From Isochrysis galbana (taxonomy: Eukaryota > Haptophyta > Isochrysidales > Isochrysidaceae): a DNA stretch of 64,000 bases. The stretch's first letter is position 1. The number at the start of each line of letters is the position of its first letter. Location: the NCBI GenBank assembly GCA_018136815.1, contig CM030934.1, positions 5,769,987 through 5,833,986 on the forward strand, in the 5' to 3' direction. This document shows positions 10,880-20,352 of this stretch, piece by piece. The notes under the pieces were generated by a model, which had not been told where the DNA came from, did not search any database, and worked only from the letters and a program-made list of their open reading frames with translations. The position numbers and the translations under genes were made by a program.

Positions 10880-13680
10880 TTAAGGTAGTCCGCGGATGGG
10901 AATGCGGGGGGGGGGGGGGGGGGGCCGGGGGGCGATCGCGATCGCTGCCGCGAAGCGCGAAGCGAGAGGGGGGGCAGGAGGGGGGCGCCCGACGGAATGG
11001 CACCTGGTGCTGGAGAGGAGCCCGAGGGTGACGGACCAAGGGATGAGGAGGAGCCTCAGGAATGGCCCCCTTCGAATCCCGAGCCTTCCTCCCGGCCCAG
11101 GTCGTCAATGACCCCTGGGGTGTACAAGGCAAAGAAGCGCCGCCGGTCGTATTGCGCGCTGACACCAAAGGAGGCTCCTGCATCTAGGAGGAAGAGGAAG
11201 GCCCCCTCCCAACTGGATTTCGGCTCCCCGGGAGGTTGTAACGGCCTGCGGAAGCGGACGAGGCGGATCCTGCCACTCCCCGCACCGCCGGCCCCTCCCA
11301 ACCCACCAGCTCCCCCACCCACCCCCCAAGATCGCGCCCACATCGTGCACTCGCAGGTACTCCACGACTAGCTTCGAAGGACATTCGCGTGCCCCCACTG
11401 CGGCGCCCTTAAGGCTCTGCGAGCAGGCCCCCCAGCCCGCGTGTGGGGTAGCCACGGAATGATCCTCAAGTTGCAGTGCGAGGAGTGCCTTGAGACGCTC
11501 CAGTTCAATGGTGGCGACCGTACCAAGCTGCTGAAGGCCAAACTTGCTCACCCACAGACGGAACCGCTGGCGGATGAGGAGGAGCTACCGGCGAAGGAGG
11601 AGCTGCAAGCGGAGGAGGAAACGAGCAGGGAGAAGCGCAAGACGTCGGGGAAGTTCCTTTCCAGCGAGGCGCTGCGGGCTGTGCTGGGTTGTTTGCTCAG
11701 CGGCACCTTGCACGCGGAGTTTGTCACTGAGTGTGTGGCTCAACAGATGGAGCCCCTAAAGCATGATGCATTTCAAGCATACGTTTCGCACATTGCTCCC
11801 GTGGCAGCTCAGGTGGCTCAGGACTCCATCAACCTGGTTCGGTACGCCGTCGTGCGCTACGGTTTCCTCTTCGCAGAAGCTCCTGTCATAGGTGACCTCG
11901 TCGTCACAAATGACTTCTTTTGGGCAACGCGCGGGCATTACGCGCTCAACGGTTCCGGCACCATCTGCGAGATATCTTCGGGGGGCATCATTGCGACGAA
12001 GCACTATTGCAAGCGCCCCAACAAGGGCTCGGGCTTCGCCGCATACGAGGCCACGGCAAAGTCGATGGACGCGCGCGGCTTCAAGGAGATGCTCGCCGAG
12101 GTTGTCGAGTGGATGGAGGACGCGGTCCCCACAATGTGCGCAGAGTATGGCGTGTCCGTTGCTCCCAAGTTCACTGGAGTCGTTTTGGACGGCGACGCGA
12201 GCACGGACAAATTTGTCATCGAGGTGGAGAAGCGCGCTAAGGCTGCTTCCGAATCTGCCGTGTGCGCGCAGCTCCAAGTGCGCCCCTGTGTAAACCACCT
12301 CGCGAAGAATATCGCAAAGAAGGCTGTTGAGTACGGTACTGATGTGCATCGCAGCTGCTCGTGTCCCGTAAAGACAAAGGAAAATGGCGCGCCATATGCC
12401 ACAGGCGCGCGCACGCACCGCGGTTGCAACCCCGGCCCACGTGGGCACAAACTTCAGAAAGCCATCCAGCGGGCGATGGGTGCCGCAATGCGTGGCGCCA
12501 CCACCACAGTCGCGCCCGGCCAGACCGTGAAGGACGCGGGGATCGCGGCGGTGGAGGAGTGCCTCAACCACTTCTGCGATGTGCACTCAGGCCCCGGCGC
12601 GTTCACCGGTGTGCCTGGGACGTGCAGATTCCACGAGGCGGGGAAGACGGCCACGCACTTCAATGACTGCAAGGTCTGGCAGGCCAAGATGACATCCTAC
12701 ATCCGCGCCACAGTATTCGACAAGGCCGACCGCATCTTCTCATTGCACGGGGCAGTTTCGCAGAATGCATCTGAGAGGGTGGGCAGTGTTTGCCTAAAAT
12801 TCCGCAGGAAGGGCCTCCCCCTCAAGCGCGATCATTACTGCGCCTCCACCGACCTCGCCATCGCACATGTCAACGCAGTGGTGTTGAGGAACTTCGCGAC
12901 GAAGCTGGCAGCGGCCGACCTGCCCGCAGACTACCACATGACTCAATTTGGCACCTACCAGCGCCGCATCTATCACCTACTCGGCCTGGCGACTACGGCA
13001 CAGCAGGAGGTCGCGTGGGAGAAGGACTTGGCGTTGCGCTCAAGGCGCAGCTTGTACCGAAAGTCCGCAGAGTACAAAAAGAAGCGAGCGAAAGCGCGGA
13101 AGGCGTTGGCGACGCAACGCCGTGCCGACTTAAAGCCGTCCGACCAGACATATAAGCAGCGCGAAGGAGCGCATAGCGGCGGCGAAGGAGACGGGGCAGA
13201 CGCGCCGGGGCCTCGCAAGCGGCGGTGTCAAGACAAGGGCCCCCCAGGAGCTTGCTGCTGCGGCCCCACCGCCATGTGCAAGACGGCGGGCTGCCCTTGC
13301 TTCAAGGCAGCGGTGATGTGCACGCCGCGTTGCCACAAGGGGAAGGGAAACGCCAAGTGCACTCGCTGCCTGCCGCCGACTGCGGCGCCCGCGGTTGTGG
13401 CCTCCGTCCACGCTGACTCCGAGCCTGATTCTGACGTGGGAGAGGAGGAACCAGAGGAGGTTGTGCTTCCTAGTCCCATGAGTGCCCTAAGTTGTGAGTC
13501 CGGGACGAATGATGAGATTTGCTCTGACGTCGATTCGGAACCGGGGTCACTCCTCAGCTGCGTTGGCGAAGGTGATTGCTGTTGAGTGCTACAGTACCTA
13601 GCCTAACTTATCATATGCCTTACGTCTCAATTCTCACTACCACTACTCACCAGTGGGGGTCACCCATCGGACCGCCTTGT
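10880..13680 (+). mobile_element. Kolobok/Mutator-like DNA transposon with short terminal inverted repeats
   Basis: The transposase frame (10997-13585) is bracketed by imperfect inverted ends. The left end at 10884-10900 reads GGTAGTCCGCGGATGGG. The right end at 13663-13676, on the opposite strand, reads GGCGGTCCGATGGG. They agree except for one or two substitutions and a 3-nt gap. The left end is preceded by TTAA (10880-10883), the target preferred by Kolobok-type elements. The right flank is TTGT, so the duplication has decayed or the target is not strictly TTAA. Total length is about 2.8 kb. A 20-nt poly-G run just inside the left end separates terminus and gene. Boundaries were found by eye. 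Confidence 0.65.
10997..13585 (+). pseudogene. Transposase with one in-frame TAG (Kolobok/Mutator-like, CXC zinc domain)
   Basis: From the ATG at 10997 a single frame runs to 13585, broken only by TAG at 11369-11371; no base is lost or gained. The first 124 codons are Arg/Lys/Pro-rich with nuclear-signal-like KKRRR clusters. Just after the stop is a CPHC...CEEC zinc pair spanning the break. The core has 'NDFFWATRG', an acidic 'LDGDAST' motif and 'CVNHLAKN', as in the Mutator-like/Kolobok transposase domain. Near the C-terminus (about 13250-13370) are clustered cysteines of a tesmin/TSO1-like CXC DNA-binding domain (CCCG...C...CPC...C...C..C). An acidic tail follows. The copy could be recently inactivated, recoded, spliced around the stop, or carry a sequencing error. 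Confidence 0.7.
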
Positions 13681-15334
13681 AATTATCTTTAACAAAAAAT
13701 GTAGATTTTCAGAGCCCCGCACGCAAGGGACCGCCGGCGACACCGCTCCCGTCGGACAGGTTGCAGCCTCCTTCCCCGTGGAGCACCACACCGTGGATGT
13801 CGGCGAATTGGATGTCTTCGACGACGTTGAGCAGCGTCTCGCGCACCGTGTGCAGTGCGTTGGGCTTCCCGCGCGGCGAGCCTTCTCGCGAGCTTGGGCG
13901 GTCTTTCTCTCCCTCCCTCCTACCCATCCACTCCGTCAGCCAAACGGAACAGTGCCACGTGAGGGTATGAGGGGGGGGGGGGGCATTGCTCTAGGTGCTG
14001 CTTCCGCTCGCCCGGCGCTGCCCTCGCTCAGCCCAGCCACTGTCCCTCCCGGTCAGGAGACGTTGGCGCGCCTCTCCTCCCGCCTATGTGGACGCATCTC
14101 CTCCCGCCTATGGGACGCCTGCGCGCCTTCGTACGGCGGGGTGGGGTGCAACCACCTGCTTTGGGTTGGCTGAAGGGAGCGAGGGCGCGGTGAAAGGGCA
14201 GGACCGGCTGCGATGTCCCCTTTTCTGCGGTCAAATCGCCTTGCTGCACGTTTGTACTGTAAAAAAGGGGGTCCTTTAAGTAGAACTTATACCGTCCACA
14301 TGGGGGGCACTTGCGAAAAAAACAACCAAACCTGAGGTTGCACCCTCTCACCTGAGGATAAGAAACTCAGCGCAAGAAAACCATTTCTATCTTCTATGCG
14401 CTGCGGGCCTCGCCGGCGGGCCATGCAAGATGCAAGTTGCAAGTTGTCGTTGTCGCCGTGTAGCGGGCCGTCAGCCGTCAGCCGATTGTTGTGGTCAATA
14501 GTGGTCATTCGTTGGCCGTGGGCCGCGGGGGCACTTCGCACTTATACTTTTGCGCCTTCCTTCTACTCTCGGCTGCTTGAATATGTATACACAAAACATA
14601 TAGTAAATAGTAATAGTAAAAGTAAAGACCCCGCGGCTTCTAAGAAACTATCAAGGTGCAAGGTGTGGGAGTCGGCTTACGTAGAAAATGTAGAAGGCAA
14701 AAATCCCTGTTTTCTTAATGGTGCACCCTTACTGTAACTGTAACGCTCAGCAGATATTTTATTATTATTATCGAAGGGGCGCAAATTCTGTGCTTGTAGA
14801 GGATCAGCTCGGTCGTGAGAGTGATGTGAGTGCTTGTGCTTGTGACTTGTGAGTCGGCCGGAGGCGGCGGGGCAGGTGCTGGTGCTGGTGCTGGTGCACT
14901 GGCACAGGTGCAAGAAGAAGAAGAAGTTCAGAAGTTCCTAGTTTCGCGTTTCGCGTGCATGTGTACAAAAATGTCACTGTGAGTCACCACCACCTTATTA
15001 TTTCATTTTGACCTATATGTCGGCGCAAGACACCACATGGCACATGGGGCAACTTTTCCCTAGTCGGAGCGACCTCGCGACCTCTAGTCAACATCTATTT
15101 TACCCCATAGAAATGGGACTTATCCATGAAGCGGTAGCCTCTGTTGTGGTTTTGTTGTTGCGTACGGGCTTCGAGAGATCTCCGCGCGTCGGCGGTCTCC
15201 CCCCCCCCAAAAAAAAAAACCAGGGGATCCGGCCCCTATGCTGTCTTTTCTCTCTCGTCTCGCTTTTGACACGCCAACTCGTCCACGGCCAGCCCTTCTT
15301 CCTCTCTCCCCTCTCTCCATTGCTGCGCCGCCAT
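13681..15334. other. Intergenic region before the glutaredoxin gene
   Basis: No gene can be supported. A minus-strand frame at 13709-13927 has a fairly protein-like stretch ('VEDIQFADIHGVVLHGEGG') that I cannot assign; it could be a stray exon. There is an 11-nt G-run at about 13971-13982 and a CTGGTG repeat near 14877-14896. A C10A10 tract lies at about 15200-15220, and the last 40 nt before the glutaredoxin ATG are CT-rich. Confidence 0.45.
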
Positions 15335-15924
15335 ATGCTCGCTCGCCTCAGCATGAGAGTATCCGCAGTGGCGCGCGCACCGGTCGCTCGACTCGCGGTG
15401 GTCGCTCAGCCGAGGTTAGCAACGCGGGTACGCCCGCTTTGCTCCGACTCCGACTTCAAACCGCAACGCAAAGCCTTCGCTCCAGATGGCAATGTGCGCG
15501 CGCAGATTCAGGCGGAGATAGATGCAAACAAGGTGGTCGTCTTCATGAAGGGCGTACCCGAGGCCCCCATGTGCGGCTTCTCGAACACTGTGGTGCAGGT
15601 GTTGTGCCCACCTTCTCCCTCGCACCGCTCTTGGCGGCCTGCACCTGGATTGTCTGTGCTTGTGCGCAGTGGAACCAGGTCTCTTGAAGGTTCTTTGCCC
15701 GGCCATAGGTGCTCCGTGCGGAGGGCGTTCCATTCAAGGGCGTGAACGTCCTCGCAGACCCAGACGTCCGTGAGGGTATCAAGGAGTTTTCGAACTGGCC
15801 GACGATCCCGCAACTGTACATCGATGGAGAATTCCTTGGCGGCTGCGATACAACAGTGGAGATGTACAAGTCTGGTGAGCTCCGTAAGGCCTTGGAGGAT
15901 GCGGGAATCAAGTCGAATGCGTGA
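15335..15924 (+). CDS. GRX5: Monothiol glutaredoxin, GRX5 type (2 exons)
   Basis: Exons 15335-15598 and 15709-15924 give 159 residues. The intron (110 nt) starts GTGTTG and ends TAG, phase 0. The active-site signature CGFS is at residues 80-83, preceded by 'VVVFMKG.PEAPM', and the second exon has the glutathione-binding 'WPTIPQLYIDGEFLGGCD' region; both are standard for single-domain monothiol glutaredoxins. These proteins bridge a [2Fe-2S] cluster with glutathione and hand it on in iron-sulphur cluster biogenesis. The first ~45 residues are Arg/Ala/Val-rich without acidic residues until residue 38, as in a mitochondrial (or possibly plastid) transit peptide. An upstream in-frame extension exists but is low-complexity, so I start at 15335. 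Confidence 0.93.
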
Positions 15925-16189
15925 GAGGGAGAGAAATCGTGCTGCAAGTGCGGAAGCTTGAGCGTGAGTGTGTTGAGTTTAACGGTCACGTTAGGCTGGC
16001 TCGCAACGGTTGACACCGATACAGTTGTAATCCAGCTTAAGCAGCCACGGTCCGGGTTGTGCCTTGCACCTAATTCTCATTCTCTTTCACAAATATGCGT
16101 ATGACTTGTGCCTTATGATTTGCGCGATACGCGAACGACTAGCCAAATGAGCTGGGTGTGAACAAATAATAAAGAGTGTCGTGGGAGGA

Positions 16190-17062
16190 AAGCCGGATAA
16201 TGGGCCGGTGCCCGGCGGTCCCATGGTGCCCCCTAGCCCTTAGCCACCCAGCCCCCTACGAGGCAGGCAGCGCGTCGCCCTGCGCGCGCCATGGCCTGCT
16301 CTCAGAGGTCCTTCGGGAGCCCCCAGAGGGTCGGCAGAGGCAGTTCAGGGGCCAGTGGAGGCTGGGGTTTTGCCCTTGGCCCCCCCTTGCCTCTCCCCTC
16401 TCCCACGCTTGCCCCGCCGGCGCACCGGCAGACCCGGCAAACCTCTTGCCTCTTGCCTCTTGCCTTGCGGCGTCTTCCGTCTTCCGCGCGGCGCTTGTCC
16501 TGGAAGGGCGTGGAGGGCTCCTTGGCGGACTGCGTCTTCGAGGGCTGCACCTTCTTGAAGGCTTTAGAGGGCTGCTGCGCCTTCGCGGGGTGCGCCTGCT
16601 CGGATGCCTCGTCGATGGCGCGCCTGCGACAGGCATGCAGCTGCCCTCCAGCCTCGGGCGACCCTTGGAGGCCAGCTCAGGGGGCAGAGGAGGCTGGGTC
16701 TGGGCCCTGACTCCCCTGCCTCTTCCCCTCCCTCGCTGGCGCTCCCGAGCTCCTGGGGGCCCCACGCTGCACCTGTCGACCTGTCGACCAAGTGGGGAGG
16801 AGGGGTTGGAGCAGTGAGTCACAGTGACAGTGAGCAGTGAACAGTGAACGGTGGCGGTGGCAGCTGGCCACGAATGACCACAGGTTGAGCGATCCAGGCG
16901 AGCCTATGGGGGAGAGAGTGTCAGCAAGGCAGTCTGCTCCTGGCAAGACATAAGGCATACCAGGAGGATGGGTAGTTCCTCCCCCACAGCAGGGGAGGCG
17001 TGGAGGGGGGGGGGGGGCTTGTGCCCCTCCATGGGCGAACTGCAAGTATAAGTATGAACTTA
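16190..17062 (-). repeat. Diverged copy of the 17-bp-TSD retroposon family (family A)
   Basis: The part from about 16610 to 17062 aligns with 58425-58820. Shared landmarks, in order, are GATGGCGCGCCTGCG, GGGGCAGAGGAGGCTGGG, CTCGCTGGCGCTCCCGAG, GGAGGATGGGT.GTTCCTCCCCCA and a right end like AAGTATAAACTTAG. The segment at about 16310-16400 looks like an additional diverged unit of the same 'ggcagagg...gaggctggg' block, so the copy may be internally duplicated. Open frames across it are an effect of the base composition. No clean target-site duplication was found. Confidence 0.6.
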
Positions 17063-17561
17063 GCTGTCACCATTCACTAATCCCTAACGAGAGAGTATTA
17101 TGATCAGTGTTACTCTTCTTTCCGTCTGCGGCCCGAACGCCAATACGATCCACACCCCTAGGACTAGAACCAAGATGCCATACGCAAGAGGCGGTGAATG
17201 GTGTGGATGAATGAGTGTGATTTGTAATGAGTGTTGCGCTTCGTCGACCACGCAGATGCGCATAGCCGCTCCGCCTCAGACGCCGCACAGAATGTGTTCG
17301 TCACTGCAACAGTATTACGTGCTGCTGCCAGCCTGCACTGAAGGAGATGCCGGGAAAGAGGCGACGGAGAGCCCTCCAGCGCGTAGCGTGCCCATCGTAT
17401 TCTCCTCCCGCACCCGTGCTTAAACAGCCTCGTTCCCGGCTAGAACCGCACTCGATCAAGAGACCTCGGCTGATGCACTCGCGAGAAAAGAGAGGCAGTG
17501 AAGCATGCATGTGAAAGACATGGGCAAGTTCGACATGACACCAAGCGCAGTCACAAACTGG
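17063..17561. other. Intergenic region downstream of the TBL1-like gene
   Basis: About 0.5 kb of mixed sequence between the repeat copy and the stop codon of the minus-strand TBL1-like gene. Part is probably its 3' UTR. No motif or RNA gene was recognised. Confidence 0.4.
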
Positions 17562-19068
17562 TCACATTCTCATGTCGAGGACCGAGACAACATTACTGGA
17601 AAAGCAAGCAGCCACCTTTGTCCCGTCTGAGTTCCAACACACTTCAAATATCCCCCCTGTCCCTCGGTACGTCTTCACTAGACTTCCGTCCTGAGGCAGG
17701 TAAGAGAGGCGAGTCAGGCCGGTCAGATCTCGTTTGGAGTGGGCAAGCAGGAACACCAGGGGGTGGCGCGTCATGTGGCCCGTCTGGTGTGCGAGTCCTG
17801 TCCAAAACCGTGGTAGTGCACAGAACAAACAGTAAGGGTCCTGCACACACCTTTACGGACCAGATATGGAGACAGCGATCAAACGAGCCCGAGGCAAGGT
17901 ACCGGCCATCAGCGGAGAAGGCAACGGAGTAGACAGGATCCAGATGCTTGTCAAGCACATGTGAGCACTGCCCAGTCTCTGGGTCCCAGAGACGGACAGT
18001 GGCATCAAAGGAGCCTGTGGCGAGCACTAAGCTAGCATTCGGATTGGCGGATCCCGGTCCGCCGGGAGACCATTTGATAGTGTAAATCTCCTTCTGGTGC
18101 TCACGCAAGTCCTGGACGCAAGCGTCACCCTTCAATGTCCATATCTGCATCAGGAGGAGGTGCGCGATGTAAAAACAGCACGGCCACGTATGCAATCTTT
18201 CACTACTACCGCTCACTACAGCGAGACGGTGCAGTCAATACCTTAGCGGTATGGTCATCGGAGCAAGAAGCAAGCAACGACCCGGAGGGATCCCATTTGA
18301 TGGCATTCACTTCATCTCGGTGACCCTGAAAGCATCTGAGGTAGTTCGGCGAGTTGAGCTTGCAGACATAAATCATGCGGTCGGTGGAGCAACTAGCGAA
18401 TGAATCTTCGTCTCGCCAATCCACGTCAAGAGTCGGCTCTTTGTGGAATGCGAACTCCTGCTTGACGGTACTCGTGGTGGTGTCCCAGACCACCGCCGTC
18501 TTATCCACGGAACCGGAGAGGAGGTACTGTCCGGTACTATTCCATTTCAACGAGAAGATGGGACCCTTGTGCCTGGATAAGGTGTGCAGCAATTGTCCCT
18601 CGGGACTCCATATGCGGGCCTGACCGTCGTACGATCCAGTTGCAAGTAGGGAGCCGTCAGAGTTCCAGTCGAGCGTCGTCACGTCCTTCGATTTCTCCTT
18701 GTCCCCTGAAACGTGGTGAAGCACTACAGGCGGCGGATAATCGCGACCCTGGCCGCACGGCCCATCAGGCACAGTCCAGATGCGTGCAGTCGCATCGCCT
18801 GATCCACTTGCGAGTTTGAGGCCCTTAGGGCTCCACGCGCAGATGAAGACTTCAGACGCGTGACCGATGAGGTTTGTGACCTCGTCATCCGTGGCCATGG
18901 CCTGCACGTCGTCGCCGACCCTGGAACCGTCGGCGTCAACTGCCATGGCCTCAGTAGTGTCACTGGCAGCGGCTGCGCCGCTCTGCTGCACTGCTCTTCC
19001 AGCGCTGCCCCCCCTATCTGAAGATCCTCGCTGCTGCTGCTGCTGCTGCTGTTGTAGCTGCTGCTCTC

Positions 19069-19115
<47 letters not shown>

Positions 19116-19512
19116 CTCTGCTGCTTGCTCTCTCTGCTGCTCGTCGTCAGCGAGTACGGCGCCGAATCGAGGTCGCTGCCGTCTTCTCCGACAGAACGTT
19201 CTAGCTCTGTGTACATAATCCCCCGCTGCACCAAGTTGACCAGCTCTCCCGGCGCGATCTTCGAGCCGTTAATGTTGCTCTTGGTCACCATGGACTCGCA
19301 TCCGAATGTGAAGGCCGAGTGCCGGAAGCCTGCGCGCGACAAGGCCTGTGGTGAGCCAGTACTGCTGCGCCTGCAGCAGCCGTGCGACCACTTCCGCTTG
19401 CACTCCCTGCCAAGGCGTGGCGTGGGCGCGTATGGGCGCGAGTGTGGCGCGCACCTGACTCGTGCAGGTACCTGTAGATGAGGAAGTTGAGCTCGTCGCT
19501 CGTGATGCTCAT
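17562..19512 (-). CDS. TBL1: TBL1-like LisH/WD40 co-repressor subunit (4 exons)
   Basis: Exons on the minus strand: 19512-19455, 19329-18242, 18144-17851, 17690-17562, totalling 522 residues; all junctions are GT-AG and keep frame. Exon 1 encodes the LisH motif '[16 protein letters not shown]', which continues as 'FRHSAFTFG', the signature start of TBL1/TBL1XR1 proteins. A glutamine-rich insert (residues ~89-125), then WD40 repeats, fill the rest to the end. These include '[15 protein letters not shown]' at ~165, '[11 protein letters not shown]' and '[12 protein letters not shown]', with '[13 protein letters not shown]' in the last blade. TBL1 proteins are core parts of histone-deacetylase co-repressor complexes and recruit ubiquitin machinery. 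The poly-Q tract is longer than expected for the family. It is head to head with the flavoprotein gene. Confidence 0.93.
19031..19135 (-). repeat. CAG/CTG microsatellite encoding poly-glutamine in TBL1
   Basis: On the plus strand this is mostly CTG triplets, in two blocks (about 19031-19060 and 19072-19112) separated by CTCTCT-type interruptions. On the coding strand they read as CAG (Gln), broken by Arg-Glu and Leu. Block lengths of up to about 14 triplets suggest instability between strains. Confidence 0.9.
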
Positions 19513-19609
19513 CGCAGAAAGGGGGGGGGAGGGGGCGAAAGGGGGGGGGGGGAGGCGGCCCCGAGGGCCCCCCACCTGTCGTCGCCGGTGGCGAGCGTGG
19601 AGGGGGGGG

Positions 19610-19641
<32 letters not shown>

Positions 19642-20352
19642 GGGGGGCGGAGGGGGTTGGGGCCCCCGCGCGTCGCCTCGCCCCGCCCCCCCCCCCGCTG
19701 CCCCCCCCCCCCCCCGCTGCCCCCCCCCCCCGACCCCCCCCACCCCCCCGCACCCCCCGCCCACCCAGCACGACATCGTGGCGCGGCGGCCCGCGCCCTC
19801 TCCTTCCCCACCTTCCATCTCCTCGCACCTGCTCTTATCTCTCCCCCTCTCCCGCATTTACGAACCCAATGGGTCCTCCTCTGTCCCCGCGGCTCTCGAA
19901 GGAAGGGGGCAGGAGAGACGATGCTGCTGCCATCTCGTTCTCGCTCTCGCTCTCTCGGCTCAGGCAGCGCCCCTTCCGCGAGAGTGCGGCTGGATACACT
20001 GTATACAGTGGGAATCCCCCCCTTTCACATGGACCGCCCCCCCCCCCCCCCTGCCGCGCCCTCCCCCCCCCCCCCCCCCCCCACCTCCTTCCTCAGCCGC
20101 TGCTCTGCGCCCGCCGTCGCTGCCCCGTCTCTCCGAGACAGCTCTCCCCTCGCCCTTCCCCCCCTCCCCCCTCTCTCTCTACGAGTACCTCGCCATTCTC
20201 CTCTCTCTCTTTGAGGCCTCCCTCCCTAGCTTCCTGTCCGACGGGGAGGGAGAGAGGGGGAAGGGAGGGGGGGGGAGGGGCGAGCCGAGTGAGAAGCCCG
20301 CGCGCGCCTAGTGGGGGGGGGCCTTCCCGCCCTCCACCGCCGCCCGCTGCCC
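19513..20352. promoter_or_regulatory. Bidirectional promoter region with opposed G- and C-runs
   Basis: This 840-bp gap separates the divergent TBL1-like and flavoprotein genes. Plus-strand G-runs cover about 19519-19665 and switch to C-runs at about 19680-19760. C-runs return at about 20034-20085, and CT-rich sequence runs to about 20220. Each gene is therefore preceded on its own sense strand by C/CT-rich sequence. The open frames across this region are proline/glycine low complexity. The promoter role is inferred from geometry; the G-runs could form quadruplexes. Confidence 0.5.

Noticed and set aside
16176-16840. Long overlapping frames on both strands (~190-213 residues)
   Set aside because: They lie in a repeat related to 58.4-58.8 kb, are open on several frames at once, and show no protein family.
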